A stretch of 21,880 nt of DNA from an uncultured Porphyromonadaceae bacterium (GTDB taxonomy: Bacteria > Bacteroidota > Bacteroidia > Bacteroidales > Muribaculaceae): the NCBI GenBank assembly GCA_900548875.1, contig URMA01000046.1:1-21880 (forward strand), in the 5' to 3' direction. The notes beneath the pieces were generated by a model, which ran no database searches, was not told the origin of the DNA, and worked only from the letters and a program-made list of their open reading frames with translations. Positions within the stretch are counted from its first letter, which is position 1. Every line of letters begins with the position of its first letter. The translations under genes were made by a program, and so were the position numbers. Shown here in pieces: positions 16,001-21,880 of the stretch.

Positions 16001-16310
16001 CCAGTGTCAGCAGGTTGTAAACGGCTTCATTTCCGCTCATGTATCCGTCTTCCATCGGGATGTTGCGCATGGCCAGCACCCCGTTCTCGATGTTCTGTTC
16101 CGAAAACAGTTCCTCCTTGTTGCGGTTTACCCGAATAGAATTGATGCGCCGCAACTGGTTGCGCAGTACGTCTTCCAGCAGTACGTTCGATGTCTTCCCG
16201 CCCCGCATCGCCAATGCCTCGTCAGGGGAAAGATACGTATATCCCAACTTTTGCAACAGCTGCAAAGCGGGTATCTGGCTGATATGGTCTTCTTTGAATG
16301 AGAGGTTCAT
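13080..16310 (-). CDS. hsdR: Type I restriction enzyme, R subunit
   Basis: The 1076-aa protein is the motor and nuclease of a type I restriction system, cleaving unmodified DNA after ATP-driven translocation. The PD-(D/E)xK nuclease is seen as RPDIVLFVNG (Asp153), VVIECKR (Glu167, Lys169) and a QAISQ motif. Superfamily 2 helicase motifs follow: HTQGSGKS (about 345-352), LIDEAHRSQY (DEAH at 446-449), AFTGTPL, and later LTGFDEP and QAVARVNR. The helical C-terminal region binds HsdM. I chose the ATG at 16310 (MNLSFKEDHIS); an earlier ATG at 16346 would overlap the upstream gene. All key residues look intact. Confidence 0.96.
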   Translation of the reverse strand: MNLSFKEDHISQIPALQLLQKLGYTYLSPDEALAMRGGKTSNVLLEDVLRNQLRRINSIRVNRNKEELFSEQNIENGVLAMRNIPMEDGYMSGNEAVYNLLTLGKAFEQSIDGDKKSYTMRFIDWERPERNVFHVTEEFAVTRTGMADTYRPDIVLFVNGIPLVVIECKRPDIKGALDQAISQHLRNQKDDGIRSLYLYSALLLCIGNSYGAYATTGTPTKFWTKWKEMFATETEEKEYKEQLDKLVNTPLDEKQKAHLFGDRFRYVRAHFDAMEQETVLPTEQDRYLFGLCRPERLLDLIHNFTLYDGGIKKLARYQQYFAVKKIMERVKPLEHGKRRGGAVWHTQGSGKSLTMVLLAQAIAQAKEIPNPRIVMVTDRTDLDSQITGTFKKCGREVVNATTGTHLVELLESNTDAIITTIINKFETAVKRMKRPLTSPNIFILIDEAHRSQYKEMAIKMDKVLPNACKIAFTGTPLMKSEKNTARTFGGIIRPVYTVRQAVEDGAVVPLLYEGRIVPQYVQEGPIDDFFNKVCEGLNEYQTSDLKKKYSRTDFINQTDQRIYSIAWNISEHFRDNWQGTKFKGMLVTPRKAIAVLYKKYLDEIGMVSSEVLITPPDTREGEDSSFGDTTEEVKAYWKKMMDEHGTSTKYQTNLISRFKNQEQPEIMIVVDKLLTGFDEPKVVVMYLDRKLNGHTLLQAVARVNRVCDDKEFGYIIDYYGVLNELNFALDLYSQYDEEDLDVFRETLESVDSEIAKLPQKYSELWDLFKSIPNKRDLEAYAQSLRDEDRRQEFYERLTAYASCLKIALSTRDFHLQTPDEKIKQYKDDLNMFVKLRSAVQLRYSDTIDYKQYEGQIQKLINRHVESGAVKPITELVNIFDTEAFEREVEKVVGTAAKADTIASRTSKFITENMDSDPAFYKKFSQLLQETIAAYEQGRIDELEYLKRVKKYKDDILSHTDNELPEELQQNNAAKAYYGLALETYQRVFGNNATIDLKQLALETARAFDKIINSTLIVDNNVLVDWQQKSDIIGRMKIELEDYLIDEVKRKYELAFSFDDMDAIIDGCVDVAKLWIK

Positions 16311-16320
16311 GAATAAAGAT

Positions 16321-16947
16321 TTATAATTTATCCCAAATCGTAGCAAAACTATGAGCCTCTCCTTCTAACAAAGGCAACTCTTTTAGTTCGTGATCTTTTT
16401 TTTCGTGGAATTTATTTCTTCGAACATCCAAAATCGCAAATTTTACCTCGGGTTCTTTCACTTTGCTTCTTAATTGCATTTCCATTAAAGTTAGAATTTG
16501 ATCTGCCTGAGCTTTCTTCAATGCTTCATCTTTAAAATACAATTTTACAATGTAAAAGTTTGATAAACCGTCCTTCTTATTCTCTTCAAGACCAATTTCT
16601 GGATTAATAGTGATGGTTATATTTCCCACTTTCCAATCTTTTTTGGGTGGTTTTATCCATTTAAATTGTTTCCTACCTAAAAATTTTTTATATCCTTTAA
16701 TTATCTCTGGATAGCATTTCTTCTTTTTGTCATCCGTTAAATCTTGAAGAACCTTATCAAGGTATTCTTTTCCTTGTTTCTTTTTATGTAGATTGATAAT
16801 TGCTTCCCGAATTGCCTTATAAAAATCCATATAAGGTTCATATTCGGTTCTTTCCTTAATTGTTTTTACATGGTTTAACTTTGCGTTCCCCATTTTGTTG
16901 ACAAACCCAACAAAGTCGGTCAAACTGATTTCAATCTTTTCTATCAT
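16321..16947 (-). CDS. Unrecognised 208-aa protein inside the restriction operon
   Basis: I do not recognise the family with certainty. The protein is very rich in lysine, has no signal peptide or membrane helix, and has three visible parts. The first is a helical start (ISLTDFVGFVNKMGNAKLNHVKTI). The second is a basic segment KKKKCYPEIIKGYKKFLG with a tryptophan-containing KWIKPPKKDW stretch, which could bind nucleic acid. The third is a beta-helix region (NITITINPEIGL, YIVKLYFKDEALKK, VKFAILDVRRNKFHEKKDH). It is co-transcribed with the GIY-YIG-like gene, with one base between stop and start, and ends 10 bases before hsdR. Both genes are much more AT-rich than hsdR and hsdM, which suggests a separately acquired cassette. 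Confidence 0.7.
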   Translation of the reverse strand: MIEKIEISLTDFVGFVNKMGNAKLNHVKTIKERTEYEPYMDFYKAIREAIINLHKKKQGKEYLDKVLQDLTDDKKKKCYPEIIKGYKKFLGRKQFKWIKPPKKDWKVGNITITINPEIGLEENKKDGLSNFYIVKLYFKDEALKKAQADQILTLMEMQLRSKVKEPEVKFAILDVRRNKFHEKKDHELKELPLLEGEAHSFATIWDKL

Positions 16948-16948
16948 A

Positions 16949-17248
16949 TTATTCTTTTGTATAATTAGTTATTTTATAACAATATACATAAACACTGTCT
17001 CTTGATCCACCTCCTGTATCTCCTTTCATTCCTTTTTCAAGAAAATACTTTTCCACAGCTTGCGCATGGTCTTTATTGATAGCATCACAATATATCCACC
17101 AACCGTATTTTCGACTAACATTGTGCTCTCCGAATAGGCGACGGTCGATATCATTTGTGATACCAATGTAATAGGCATTGTAATTAGTATCACCTTTCAA
17201 ATGATTGTTGATCTCATTTACAATTTGTTTTGCTGTTAGCTTTGTCAT
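16949..17248 (-). CDS. Small GIY-YIG-like protein inside the restriction operon
   Basis: The 99-aa protein looks like a stand-alone GIY-YIG-type nuclease fold. It has YNAYYIGITNDIDRRLFGEHN at 23-43, with the YIG-like YYIGIT, two arginines and a histidine in the expected places. HAQAVEKYFLEKGM follows at 61-74, where Glu66 would be the metal-binding glutamate, and then GDTGGG. The classic first GIY tripeptide is not obvious, so activity is uncertain. It begins 18 bases after hsdS and its stop codon is one base from the start of the unrecognised 208-aa gene, so the two are likely coupled. Low GC content sets both apart from the flanking hsd genes. Confidence 0.75.
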   Translation of the reverse strand: MTKLTAKQIVNEINNHLKGDTNYNAYYIGITNDIDRRLFGEHNVSRKYGWWIYCDAINKDHAQAVEKYFLEKGMKGDTGGGSRDSVYVYCYKITNYTKE

Positions 17249-17266
17249 AATATATAAATTTAAAAG

Positions 17267-18421
17267 TTAAAATTTTACTCGTTTTTTACCAGTGAGGAGT
17301 TGTTGCATAAGGCCGCGCTTTTGTTGGCGGAGTAGCTCGAACTTTTGTTGTGCCAATTCTATTTCGCGGTCGGCGGCGGTCAATACCTGCGTAATAGCGG
17401 TTTGCTCCTCGAATGATGGATATAAAATCTTCATATTTGTAAAAGTGGAAAGTCGTAATGAATCTACACAGGCTTTTACAGAGTTATTTGTAGCTTGTTT
17501 CCCAAAGAAACACATTAAATAATAGTACAAATATTTACCTAAGCAATTTGAAAAATTGCTTATTTTATACACTCGTTGGTGATAATCAAATTTACCATTC
17601 ACATAGTGAATAATTTCTCCTATTTTTCCTTCGCCTGGAATTAAAATAGCTTCTCCATCATAAGAATAAGAGTTTATTCTTTCAACATTCGAAGATCGAA
17701 CAAAAAAAGGATATTTTCCATTAACTACTTTATCCTCGTTATTTTTATTTCCTGTTCCTATTTTTGAAATTTCTCCCAATCTTACTTTTTTCCATGGGTC
17801 GGAGAAACCGGGGAGGCGGCGTTTGGTGGTGAGTAACTGCTGCATCAAGCCTTTTTTGCGCAATTCAAGTTTTCTAATAAGTTGCGATTGCTTCTCGATG
17901 GCCTTGTCCCATGTGCCTAATATCTCAGCAATCTTTTGTTGCTCCGCCAGGAGTGGAGCTAAAACTGGGATTTTCTCGCAAACTTCTCTGTTTAATTTTG
18001 GCTGTGCTGTTCCTGTATTGTATTTGTCGTATTTTATTGATTCTAAATAAGCGCACAAATAGTACCTGTCAAATGACGGTTTGGCTTTCAAAACATGTGC
18101 ATGGTTGTTTACCCATATTTTGCCTTGAACTAAAAATGCAATTGGAGTACTTCGATTGATGATATTAGCGCCGTCCTCTGCCAGCAAAATTAAGTCATCA
18201 TTAAAAATATAGTTGTTCACATAATCAATGATTCCAGATGCACCATAATAGGGGTAAATCCCGGATATTTTTGTACGATCAGAATCTTTAATGGGAATTC
18301 GTTGAGAATCGAGAAAATCACATACTTGATTCAGTGATTCAATCTCCCACTCCTGAGGAATAATCCCCAGCGGAGTTGCTTTGTAGCCTTGCGGTATCGG
18401 CGTGGTTCCGTTTGTTTTCAT
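17267..18421 (-). CDS. hsdS: Type I restriction-modification specificity subunit, two target-recognition domains
   Basis: The 384-aa protein is a complete HsdS. Target-recognition domain 1 is at about 20-165, the central conserved helical region is at about 165-205, target-recognition domain 2 is at about 210-345, and the distal helices run to the end. The duplicated GLMQQLLT motif (central region and C-terminus) shows the internal repeat expected of the family. PLLAEQQKIAEILGTWDKAIE and PSFEEQTAITQVLTAADREIE are the matching repeats before the helices. The recognition domains are AT-rich compared with hsdM, as usual for exchangeable domains. The DNA target cannot be read from the sequence. 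It starts 16 bases after hsdM. Confidence 0.95.
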   Translation of the reverse strand: MKTNGTTPIPQGYKATPLGIIPQEWEIESLNQVCDFLDSQRIPIKDSDRTKISGIYPYYGASGIIDYVNNYIFNDDLILLAEDGANIINRSTPIAFLVQGKIWVNNHAHVLKAKPSFDRYYLCAYLESIKYDKYNTGTAQPKLNREVCEKIPVLAPLLAEQQKIAEILGTWDKAIEKQSQLIRKLELRKKGLMQQLLTTKRRLPGFSDPWKKVRLGEISKIGTGNKNNEDKVVNGKYPFFVRSSNVERINSYSYDGEAILIPGEGKIGEIIHYVNGKFDYHQRVYKISNFSNCLGKYLYYYLMCFFGKQATNNSVKACVDSLRLSTFTNMKILYPSFEEQTAITQVLTAADREIELAQQKFELLRQQKRGLMQQLLTGKKRVKF

Positions 18422-18437
18422 ACCTTTCGTCTTCCTG

Positions 18438-19967
18438 TTAATATCCCAACTCTTTTAAATAATCTTTCAATTTTGCTTGCACTTCTGCCAATTCGGCTTC
18501 GAGGGCGTCAATCTCTTTCTGTACAGCAGGAATGTCGACTTTGGCTTCTTCCTCGAATGTATCGACATAGCGGGGAATGTTCAGGTTGTAGTCGTTTTCC
18601 TGTATATCAGCAGGGATGGCTACAAATGCATATTTTTCTTCTACTACACCGGGTTCGAGTTCTCCTGATGTGAATTGTTGATAAACAGAAACGATATGGT
18701 TGATGTCCTCGGGGCGCAGCTTGTTTTGATTTTTTTCATTTTCAAACTCTCGGCTGGCATCGATAAACAACACGTTGTCGGTCTTTTTCCCTTTGTTGAA
18801 AATGGCGATGGCTGCCGGAATACCCGTTCCGTAAAACAGATTGGCGGGCAATCCGATGACGGCTTCCAGCAGATTCTCGTCAATCACCTGCTGGCGGATT
18901 TTGCCTTCGCTTGCCCCGCGGAACAGTACGCCGTGAGGAATAACCACACCTACCTTGCCGCTGCCTTCCTGAGCTACCTCTATCATGTGGGAGATAAAAG
19001 CCCAGTCGCCCTTACTTTTGGGAGGAATGCCTCGCCAAAAGCGGTTGTAGGGATCATGTGCGGCTTCTTCGGCGCCCCATTTATCCAAAGAGAAGGGCGG
19101 ATTGGCTACGACCGTATCGAATTTCATCAGTTTGTCGTCCTCTTTCAGCTTCGGATTGCGCAAGGTGTCGCCCCAGCGAATCACGGCATTGTCGAAGCCA
19201 TGAAGGAACATGTTCATCATGGCCAGTGCCCATGTGCTGCCGTTCACCTCTTGTCCGTAGAGCGAGAAATTGTTGCTTCCCACCTCTTTACCGGCTTTAA
19301 TGAGCAGAGAGCCGGAACCGCAGGTCGGGTCGCAGATTCGTGCTCCCGGTTTGCTTTTGGTCAGTTTGGCCAACAGTGTAGAAACCTCGGCAGGTGTAAA
19401 GAACTCGCCTGCCTTCTTTCCCGACTCGCTGGCAAAGGTGGATACGAGGTACATATAGGCATCTCCGATGATGTCGTTGTTTTCCAAGTGGGCTTCGTCC
19501 AGTTGCAGTTCGCTGAAATCGACCAGCAGGTTTTTCAATCGTGCATTCTTTTCTTTCGCTTCGCCTAGGTTGGCTGAATTAAAGCTGATGTTGCGGAAAA
19601 TGCTGCTGCCGTCTTCGCTGCTCATTTTCTCCCGATTGGCATCTTCAAGGTCGGCCAATGCCATATCGATCAGCTCGCCGATATTATTGTCTGAACGGTT
19701 GTCATACAAATAATCGAATGTGCTTGTTTCGGGAACAACGAAGCGTTCGTGGCGCATGGAGCGGGCTGCCCGTTCCTTGTCGCCTTCGTATCTTTTCAGA
19801 TACTCTGCATATTTTGATTTATAAACGTCGCTGACATACTTAAGGAAAAGCATTGTCAGGATGTAGTCCTTGTATTGGCTTGGGTCAATCACTCCACGGA
19901 AAGTGTCACAGGCTTTCCATACGACACGATTGATTTGTGACTGGTCTGTTTTGTTTTGAATTTCCAT
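18438..19967 (-). CDS. hsdM: Type I restriction-modification DNA methyltransferase subunit
   Basis: The 509-aa subunit adds a methyl group to adenine (N6) in the sites chosen by HsdS, marking host DNA. It has the N-terminal HsdM helical domain (about 10-160). The SAM-binding motif is DPTCGSG at 213-219; Thr replaces the commoner Ala. The catalytic motif is NPPF at 289-292, and GEFFTPAEVSTLLAKL occurs before motif I. The C-terminal end has a long coiled coil (about 475-505) that contacts HsdS. It lies between the half-size hsdS (8 bases upstream) and the full hsdS (16 bases downstream). It looks intact. Confidence 0.97.
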   Translation of the reverse strand: MEIQNKTDQSQINRVVWKACDTFRGVIDPSQYKDYILTMLFLKYVSDVYKSKYAEYLKRYEGDKERAARSMRHERFVVPETSTFDYLYDNRSDNNIGELIDMALADLEDANREKMSSEDGSSIFRNISFNSANLGEAKEKNARLKNLLVDFSELQLDEAHLENNDIIGDAYMYLVSTFASESGKKAGEFFTPAEVSTLLAKLTKSKPGARICDPTCGSGSLLIKAGKEVGSNNFSLYGQEVNGSTWALAMMNMFLHGFDNAVIRWGDTLRNPKLKEDDKLMKFDTVVANPPFSLDKWGAEEAAHDPYNRFWRGIPPKSKGDWAFISHMIEVAQEGSGKVGVVIPHGVLFRGASEGKIRQQVIDENLLEAVIGLPANLFYGTGIPAAIAIFNKGKKTDNVLFIDASREFENEKNQNKLRPEDINHIVSVYQQFTSGELEPGVVEEKYAFVAIPADIQENDYNLNIPRYVDTFEEEAKVDIPAVQKEIDALEAELAEVQAKLKDYLKELGY

Positions 19968-19975
19968 ATCTTAAT

Positions 19976-20536
19976 TTACTTTATTTTGTTCATTAATAAT
20001 TGTTGTGTGATGCTCTGTTTCTTTTCGATGATTGCCAGTTGCAGCTCCATTTCTCTTTTGGATAAGTGGGCTATCGCCACAATTGTCTTTTGTTCTTCCA
20101 GCGAAGGAACAGGTATCTCCAAATTCTCCACCGCAGGCTTATGGATAAGCGGTGTGGCGCTGCCTGCTTGGTGGGTCTTAAAGTAAGTCATTACGGAAGG
20201 CTGGCGCAGAAACCAACAAAGGTAGTCGGGCATAACTGTCGATGTTTTCAACCGAATTACGAAAAAAGAAGTGGAGGCCACTGCTTTTTCTTGTCCGCGA
20301 AATACGACGCTTGAAAGATTCCCGCCTTTGGCGGCGAAAAGAATATCCCCTTCCTGCAACAAATTTTTTTGTATCTTTGGAGCGAGTGATACGCGGGAAG
20401 CATACTTCGTATTTACTGAGCCGGTGCAGTCTTTTGTCTGTATGTAAGCTACTTCTCCATCTGGAGTCGTTTTCTCATATACGCCAGATAGGATTTCTGC
20501 AAGCTCTTTTATGTTAGTTTTTTCTGTAGTAATCAT
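19976..20536 (-). CDS. Half-size HsdS-like specificity protein with one recognition domain
   Basis: The product is about 186 aa from the ATG at 20536. An earlier in-frame ATG (20569) would lie in the promoter, so it is rejected. It has a single target-recognition domain (NIKELAEILSGVYEKTTPDGE, then LLQEGDILFAAKGGNLSSVVF) followed by the conserved helical repeat VPSLEEQKTIVAIAHLSKREMELQLA and SITQQLL. This corresponds to half of a normal HsdS. It ends cleanly rather than by an obvious frameshift. It is the first gene of the operon, ahead of hsdM. Half-S proteins elsewhere can dimerise to make a working specificity subunit with a palindromic target, or serve as a store of recognition domains. 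Which applies here is unknown. Confidence 0.88.
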   Translation of the reverse strand: MITTEKTNIKELAEILSGVYEKTTPDGEVAYIQTKDCTGSVNTKYASRVSLAPKIQKNLLQEGDILFAAKGGNLSSVVFRGQEKAVASTSFFVIRLKTSTVMPDYLCWFLRQPSVMTYFKTHQAGSATPLIHKPAVENLEIPVPSLEEQKTIVAIAHLSKREMELQLAIIEKKQSITQQLLMNKIK

Positions 20537-20558
20537 TTTACTATTATTGTCGATGCTG

Positions 20559-20589
20559 CAAATATACACACTATTTTTTACTTTCCAAA
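20559..20589 (-). promoter_or_regulatory. Promoter of the type I restriction-modification operon
   Basis: On the minus strand, TTTG (20586-20589), a 19-base spacer and TATATTTG (20559-20566) match the Bacteroidetes consensus at every position. The predicted transcript starts around 20552, just before the ATG at 20536. It probably drives all seven genes down to 12388, since all gaps are 18 bases or less. Confidence 0.88.
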
Positions 20590-20935
20590 TAAAATTGCAT
20601 GTTTTTTTATTGAGTAATTTGATTACTATTTACGAAAGTGGAAGCGGAAAGGTGTGTTGGTTAGAAGGTTTTTGACTAAGTGGGATGGGGTAATATGTTG
20701 ATTTGGAATGCGCTTTTTATGTGATCTCTACGGCAGAAGGTGATTGTGGTGTCAATATGTTGTTTTTAGCGTAAGGCCAACGGTGATGCTTAAAGTGGCT
20801 CGTTCTCATCCTGATTCGAAACATTAATGGCTGCTATGTTCTTTTCATGAGTGCTAATTGGGGTGTGTTCTTGAGCTTATGGCTGGTATTAATTTAAGTA
20901 GTTCAATACAAAAGAATAAAATTGTCAGTGAAAAG
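20590..20935. other. Gene-free region between the restriction operon and the divergent small-gene pair
   Basis: About 345 bases without a supported coding sequence. All frames hold only short, unconvincing reading frames. The plus strand is noticeably rich in G and T and poor in C. AATATGTTG occurs twice (near 20692 and 20754). I see no tRNA, terminator or clear hairpin. It may hold regulatory sequence, an unrecognised small RNA, or the remains of a decayed gene. Confidence 0.5.
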
Positions 20936-20967
20936 TTTGATATTGAGAGGAAAATATAGTAACTTTG
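20936..20967 (+). promoter_or_regulatory. Promoter of the 53-aa/190-aa gene pair
   Basis: TTTG (20936-20939), a 20-base spacer and TAACTTTG (20960-20967) match the Bacteroidetes consensus at every defined position. The ATG at 20988 lies about 14 bases after the predicted start of transcription. This rules out the upstream TTG (20922) as the start codon. Confidence 0.85.
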
Positions 20968-20987
20968 TGAAACCAAAGGGAAGAACA

Positions 20988-21149
20988 ATGAAAACATTAA
21001 AGGACAAGCCATTATTGATGTCTGCTGCTTCTGTTGACAAAGGCGGTAAGGTTAATAACGTCCAGCAGCGTGTGATTAAATTGAGAAAGGTTACGATTGT
21101 GGAACGGGAACGTCTTCGTATACCTTCGTATCAGTATCTGCTTCCATGA
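20988..21149 (+). CDS. Small basic protein (53 aa), unknown
   Basis: The ATG at 20988 gives a 53-residue protein, preceded by a purine-rich AAAGGGAAGAACA and a strong promoter. It is rich in Lys and Arg, with a basic central and C-terminal part (VQQRVIKLRKVTIVERERLRIPS). It has no signal peptide or membrane helix, and I do not recognise a family. The stop codon overlaps the next start codon in ATGA, which is typical of translational coupling. A basic product this small could be a nucleic-acid-binding regulator or an antitoxin-like partner of the downstream protein; this is only a possibility. Confidence 0.65.
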   Translation: MKTLKDKPLLMSAASVDKGGKVNNVQQRVIKLRKVTIVERERLRIPSYQYLLP

Positions 21150-21718
21150 TGCAAACTTTAAAATATTATAAATCAAAATTTATAATGCGAAGTAAGGCTA
21201 ATGACTCACTTCGCATTATTGATTTGTGGACTTTCAGATCTGATAAGAGTAATAAACGGTATATTGTCGAGGTTGAAGGGTTTGAGAAAGAATTTTATGG
21301 AATCAAGTTTTATTGGAAAGGTGTAGAGAAAAGTAAAAAACGATACTCAATGCTTACTAATGATTATGAGCCTCGAACAATTGTGCGCTCTTGTATTGAG
21401 GTTATGCTTGAGTATTATAGAAAGAATCCTCTTGCTTCATTTGGTTTTGTTGCAGCTCATGATTTGGAAGAAGATATTAGAGGTAAAAATATTAATATTG
21501 GAGCGGGCAGCCGTAGGTTTAGATTTTATCAACGAATGATGGTTAACTTGTTTGGCCCTGTTACATTCTGTCAAACGGCAGATACAACAAATACGATTTA
21601 CTTGATGTTAAACATGAAGCAATTATCTACAGGGGCTGTTTCAATAAAAGATATTGAGAATAAGTTAAATCAGACATACTGTGGAGAATACATAGTCAAT
21701 GAAGTGTCAGAGCCTTAA
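21146..21718 (+). CDS. Uncharacterised 190-aa protein, coupled to the 53-aa protein
   Basis: The protein shows LWTFRSDKSNKRYIVEVEGF at about 28-47, YGIKFYWKG, and a middle NDYEPRTIVRSCIEVMLEYY. The best motif is a central SFGFVAAHDLEEDI followed by GSRRFRFYQRMM and a final LMLNMKQL. This pattern recalls a family of unknown function seen in Bacteroidetes. Parts of it resemble an acetyltransferase-like beta-alpha layout, but no cofactor motif is certain. The ATG at 21146 overlaps the stop of the upstream gene. A later in-frame ATG at 21185 is possible and falls in the stem-loop at 21182-21219. The gene is AT-rich. Confidence 0.72.
   Translation: MMQTLKYYKSKFIMRSKANDSLRIIDLWTFRSDKSNKRYIVEVEGFEKEFYGIKFYWKGVEKSKKRYSMLTNDYEPRTIVRSCIEVMLEYYRKNPLASFGFVAAHDLEEDIRGKNINIGAGSRRFRFYQRMMVNLFGPVTFCQTADTTNTIYLMLNMKQLSTGAVSIKDIENKLNQTYCGEYIVNEVSEP
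21182..21219. repeat. Perfect 12-bp inverted repeat within the 190-aa gene
   Basis: ATAATGCGAAGT (21182-21193) and ACTTCGCATTAT (21208-21219) are exact reverse complements around a 14-base loop. The hairpin sits in codons 13-25 of the gene and holds an internal ATG in its left arm. It is unusually strong for coding sequence. Confidence 0.9.
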
Positions 21719-21794
21719 TTGAGGTAATGCTTTGTGCCGGTTTTTTATGTTAATCCTTTAAAAGAGAGGAAAAACTCTATGCTATATAAAAACA

Positions 21795-21824
21795 AAAAAG
21801 AGCTACATCGCTGTAACTCTTTTT
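21795..21824. terminator. Bidirectional terminator between the 190-aa gene and tRNA-Phe
   Basis: A stem of about 12 pairs with one C-A mismatch (21795-21807 with 21812-21824) has a TCGC loop. It is flanked by an A-run on the left and a T-run on the right, so it can end transcripts from both sides. It lies just beyond the 3' end of the tRNA. Confidence 0.8.
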
Positions 21825-21827
21825 GTG

Positions 21828-21880
21828 TGGTGCCACCAGGAATCGAACCGGGGACACAAGGATTTTCAGTCCTTTGCTCT
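21828..21880 (-). tRNA. tRNA-Phe (GAA), 3' part; 5' end outside the window
   Basis: On the minus strand the anticodon arm is AAGGA-CTGAAAA-TCCTT, which gives anticodon GAA for phenylalanine. A variable loop follows, then a T-arm with GGTTCGATTCC and the acceptor strand TGGCACC with discriminator A. CCA is not encoded, as is common in Bacteroidetes. The 5' acceptor strand and most of the D-arm lie beyond the window. Confidence 0.95.

Noticed and set aside
18675..19568. Long open frame (297 codons) on the plus strand
   Set aside because: It is antisense to hsdM and shows no family features; it is a shadow of high-GC coding sequence.
17267..20536. Phase-variable hsdS shuffling by inversion
   Set aside because: Both S-type genes point the same way, no long inverted repeats were seen between them, and no recombinase gene is in the window. 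Exchange by homologous recombination remains possible but has no direct support.

Overview
This window looks like chromosomal DNA of a Bacteroidales bacterium (Bacteroides, Phocaeicola or Parabacteroides type). The support is: promoters of the Bacteroidetes kind (TTTG, about 19-20 bases, then TAnnTTTG) read directly in front of several genes; weak or absent Shine-Dalgarno sequences; and typical families such as RhuM, a TonB-dependent receptor and DUF190. It starts in the 3' end of a 5S rRNA, so an rRNA operon lies to the left, and ends inside a minus-strand tRNA-Phe.

Layout. 1-312: 5S tail, strong terminator and related small hairpins. 313-2420: a lipoprotein with a cyclophilin-like domain, divergent from a two-gene unit (helical-repeat protein plus DUF1294 membrane protein), then mntP. 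2450-4792: proBA, the first two steps of proline synthesis, apparently co-transcribed with mntP. 4951-7275: an AT-rich pair on the minus strand, a protein with an HEPN-type RNxxxH motif and a RhuM protein. 7393-9297: a TonB-dependent outer-membrane receptor. 9547-10649: two overlapping flavodoxin-fold oxidoreductase genes. 10777-11268: a gene I do not recognise. 11487-12346: a fluoride riboswitch followed by crcB and a DUF190 gene.

12388-20536 is one long minus-strand operon for a type I restriction-modification system with additions. In transcription order it holds a half-size hsdS, hsdM, a full-length hsdS, a small GIY-YIG-like protein, an unrecognised 208-aa protein, hsdR, and a YgjP-like metallopeptidase. 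It is read from a near-perfect promoter at 20559-20589. Divergent from it, 20936-21718 carries a second near-perfect promoter, a 53-aa basic protein and a 190-aa protein of unknown function coupled by an ATGA overlap, with a 12-bp perfect stem-loop inside the second gene.

The parts most likely to hold undescribed biology are the GIY-YIG plus unknown cassette inside the restriction operon, the half HsdS, the HEPN/RhuM pair, and the 53-aa/190-aa pair. No CRISPR array, transposase or recombinase was seen. Functions come from motif recognition by eye; no database search was possible.
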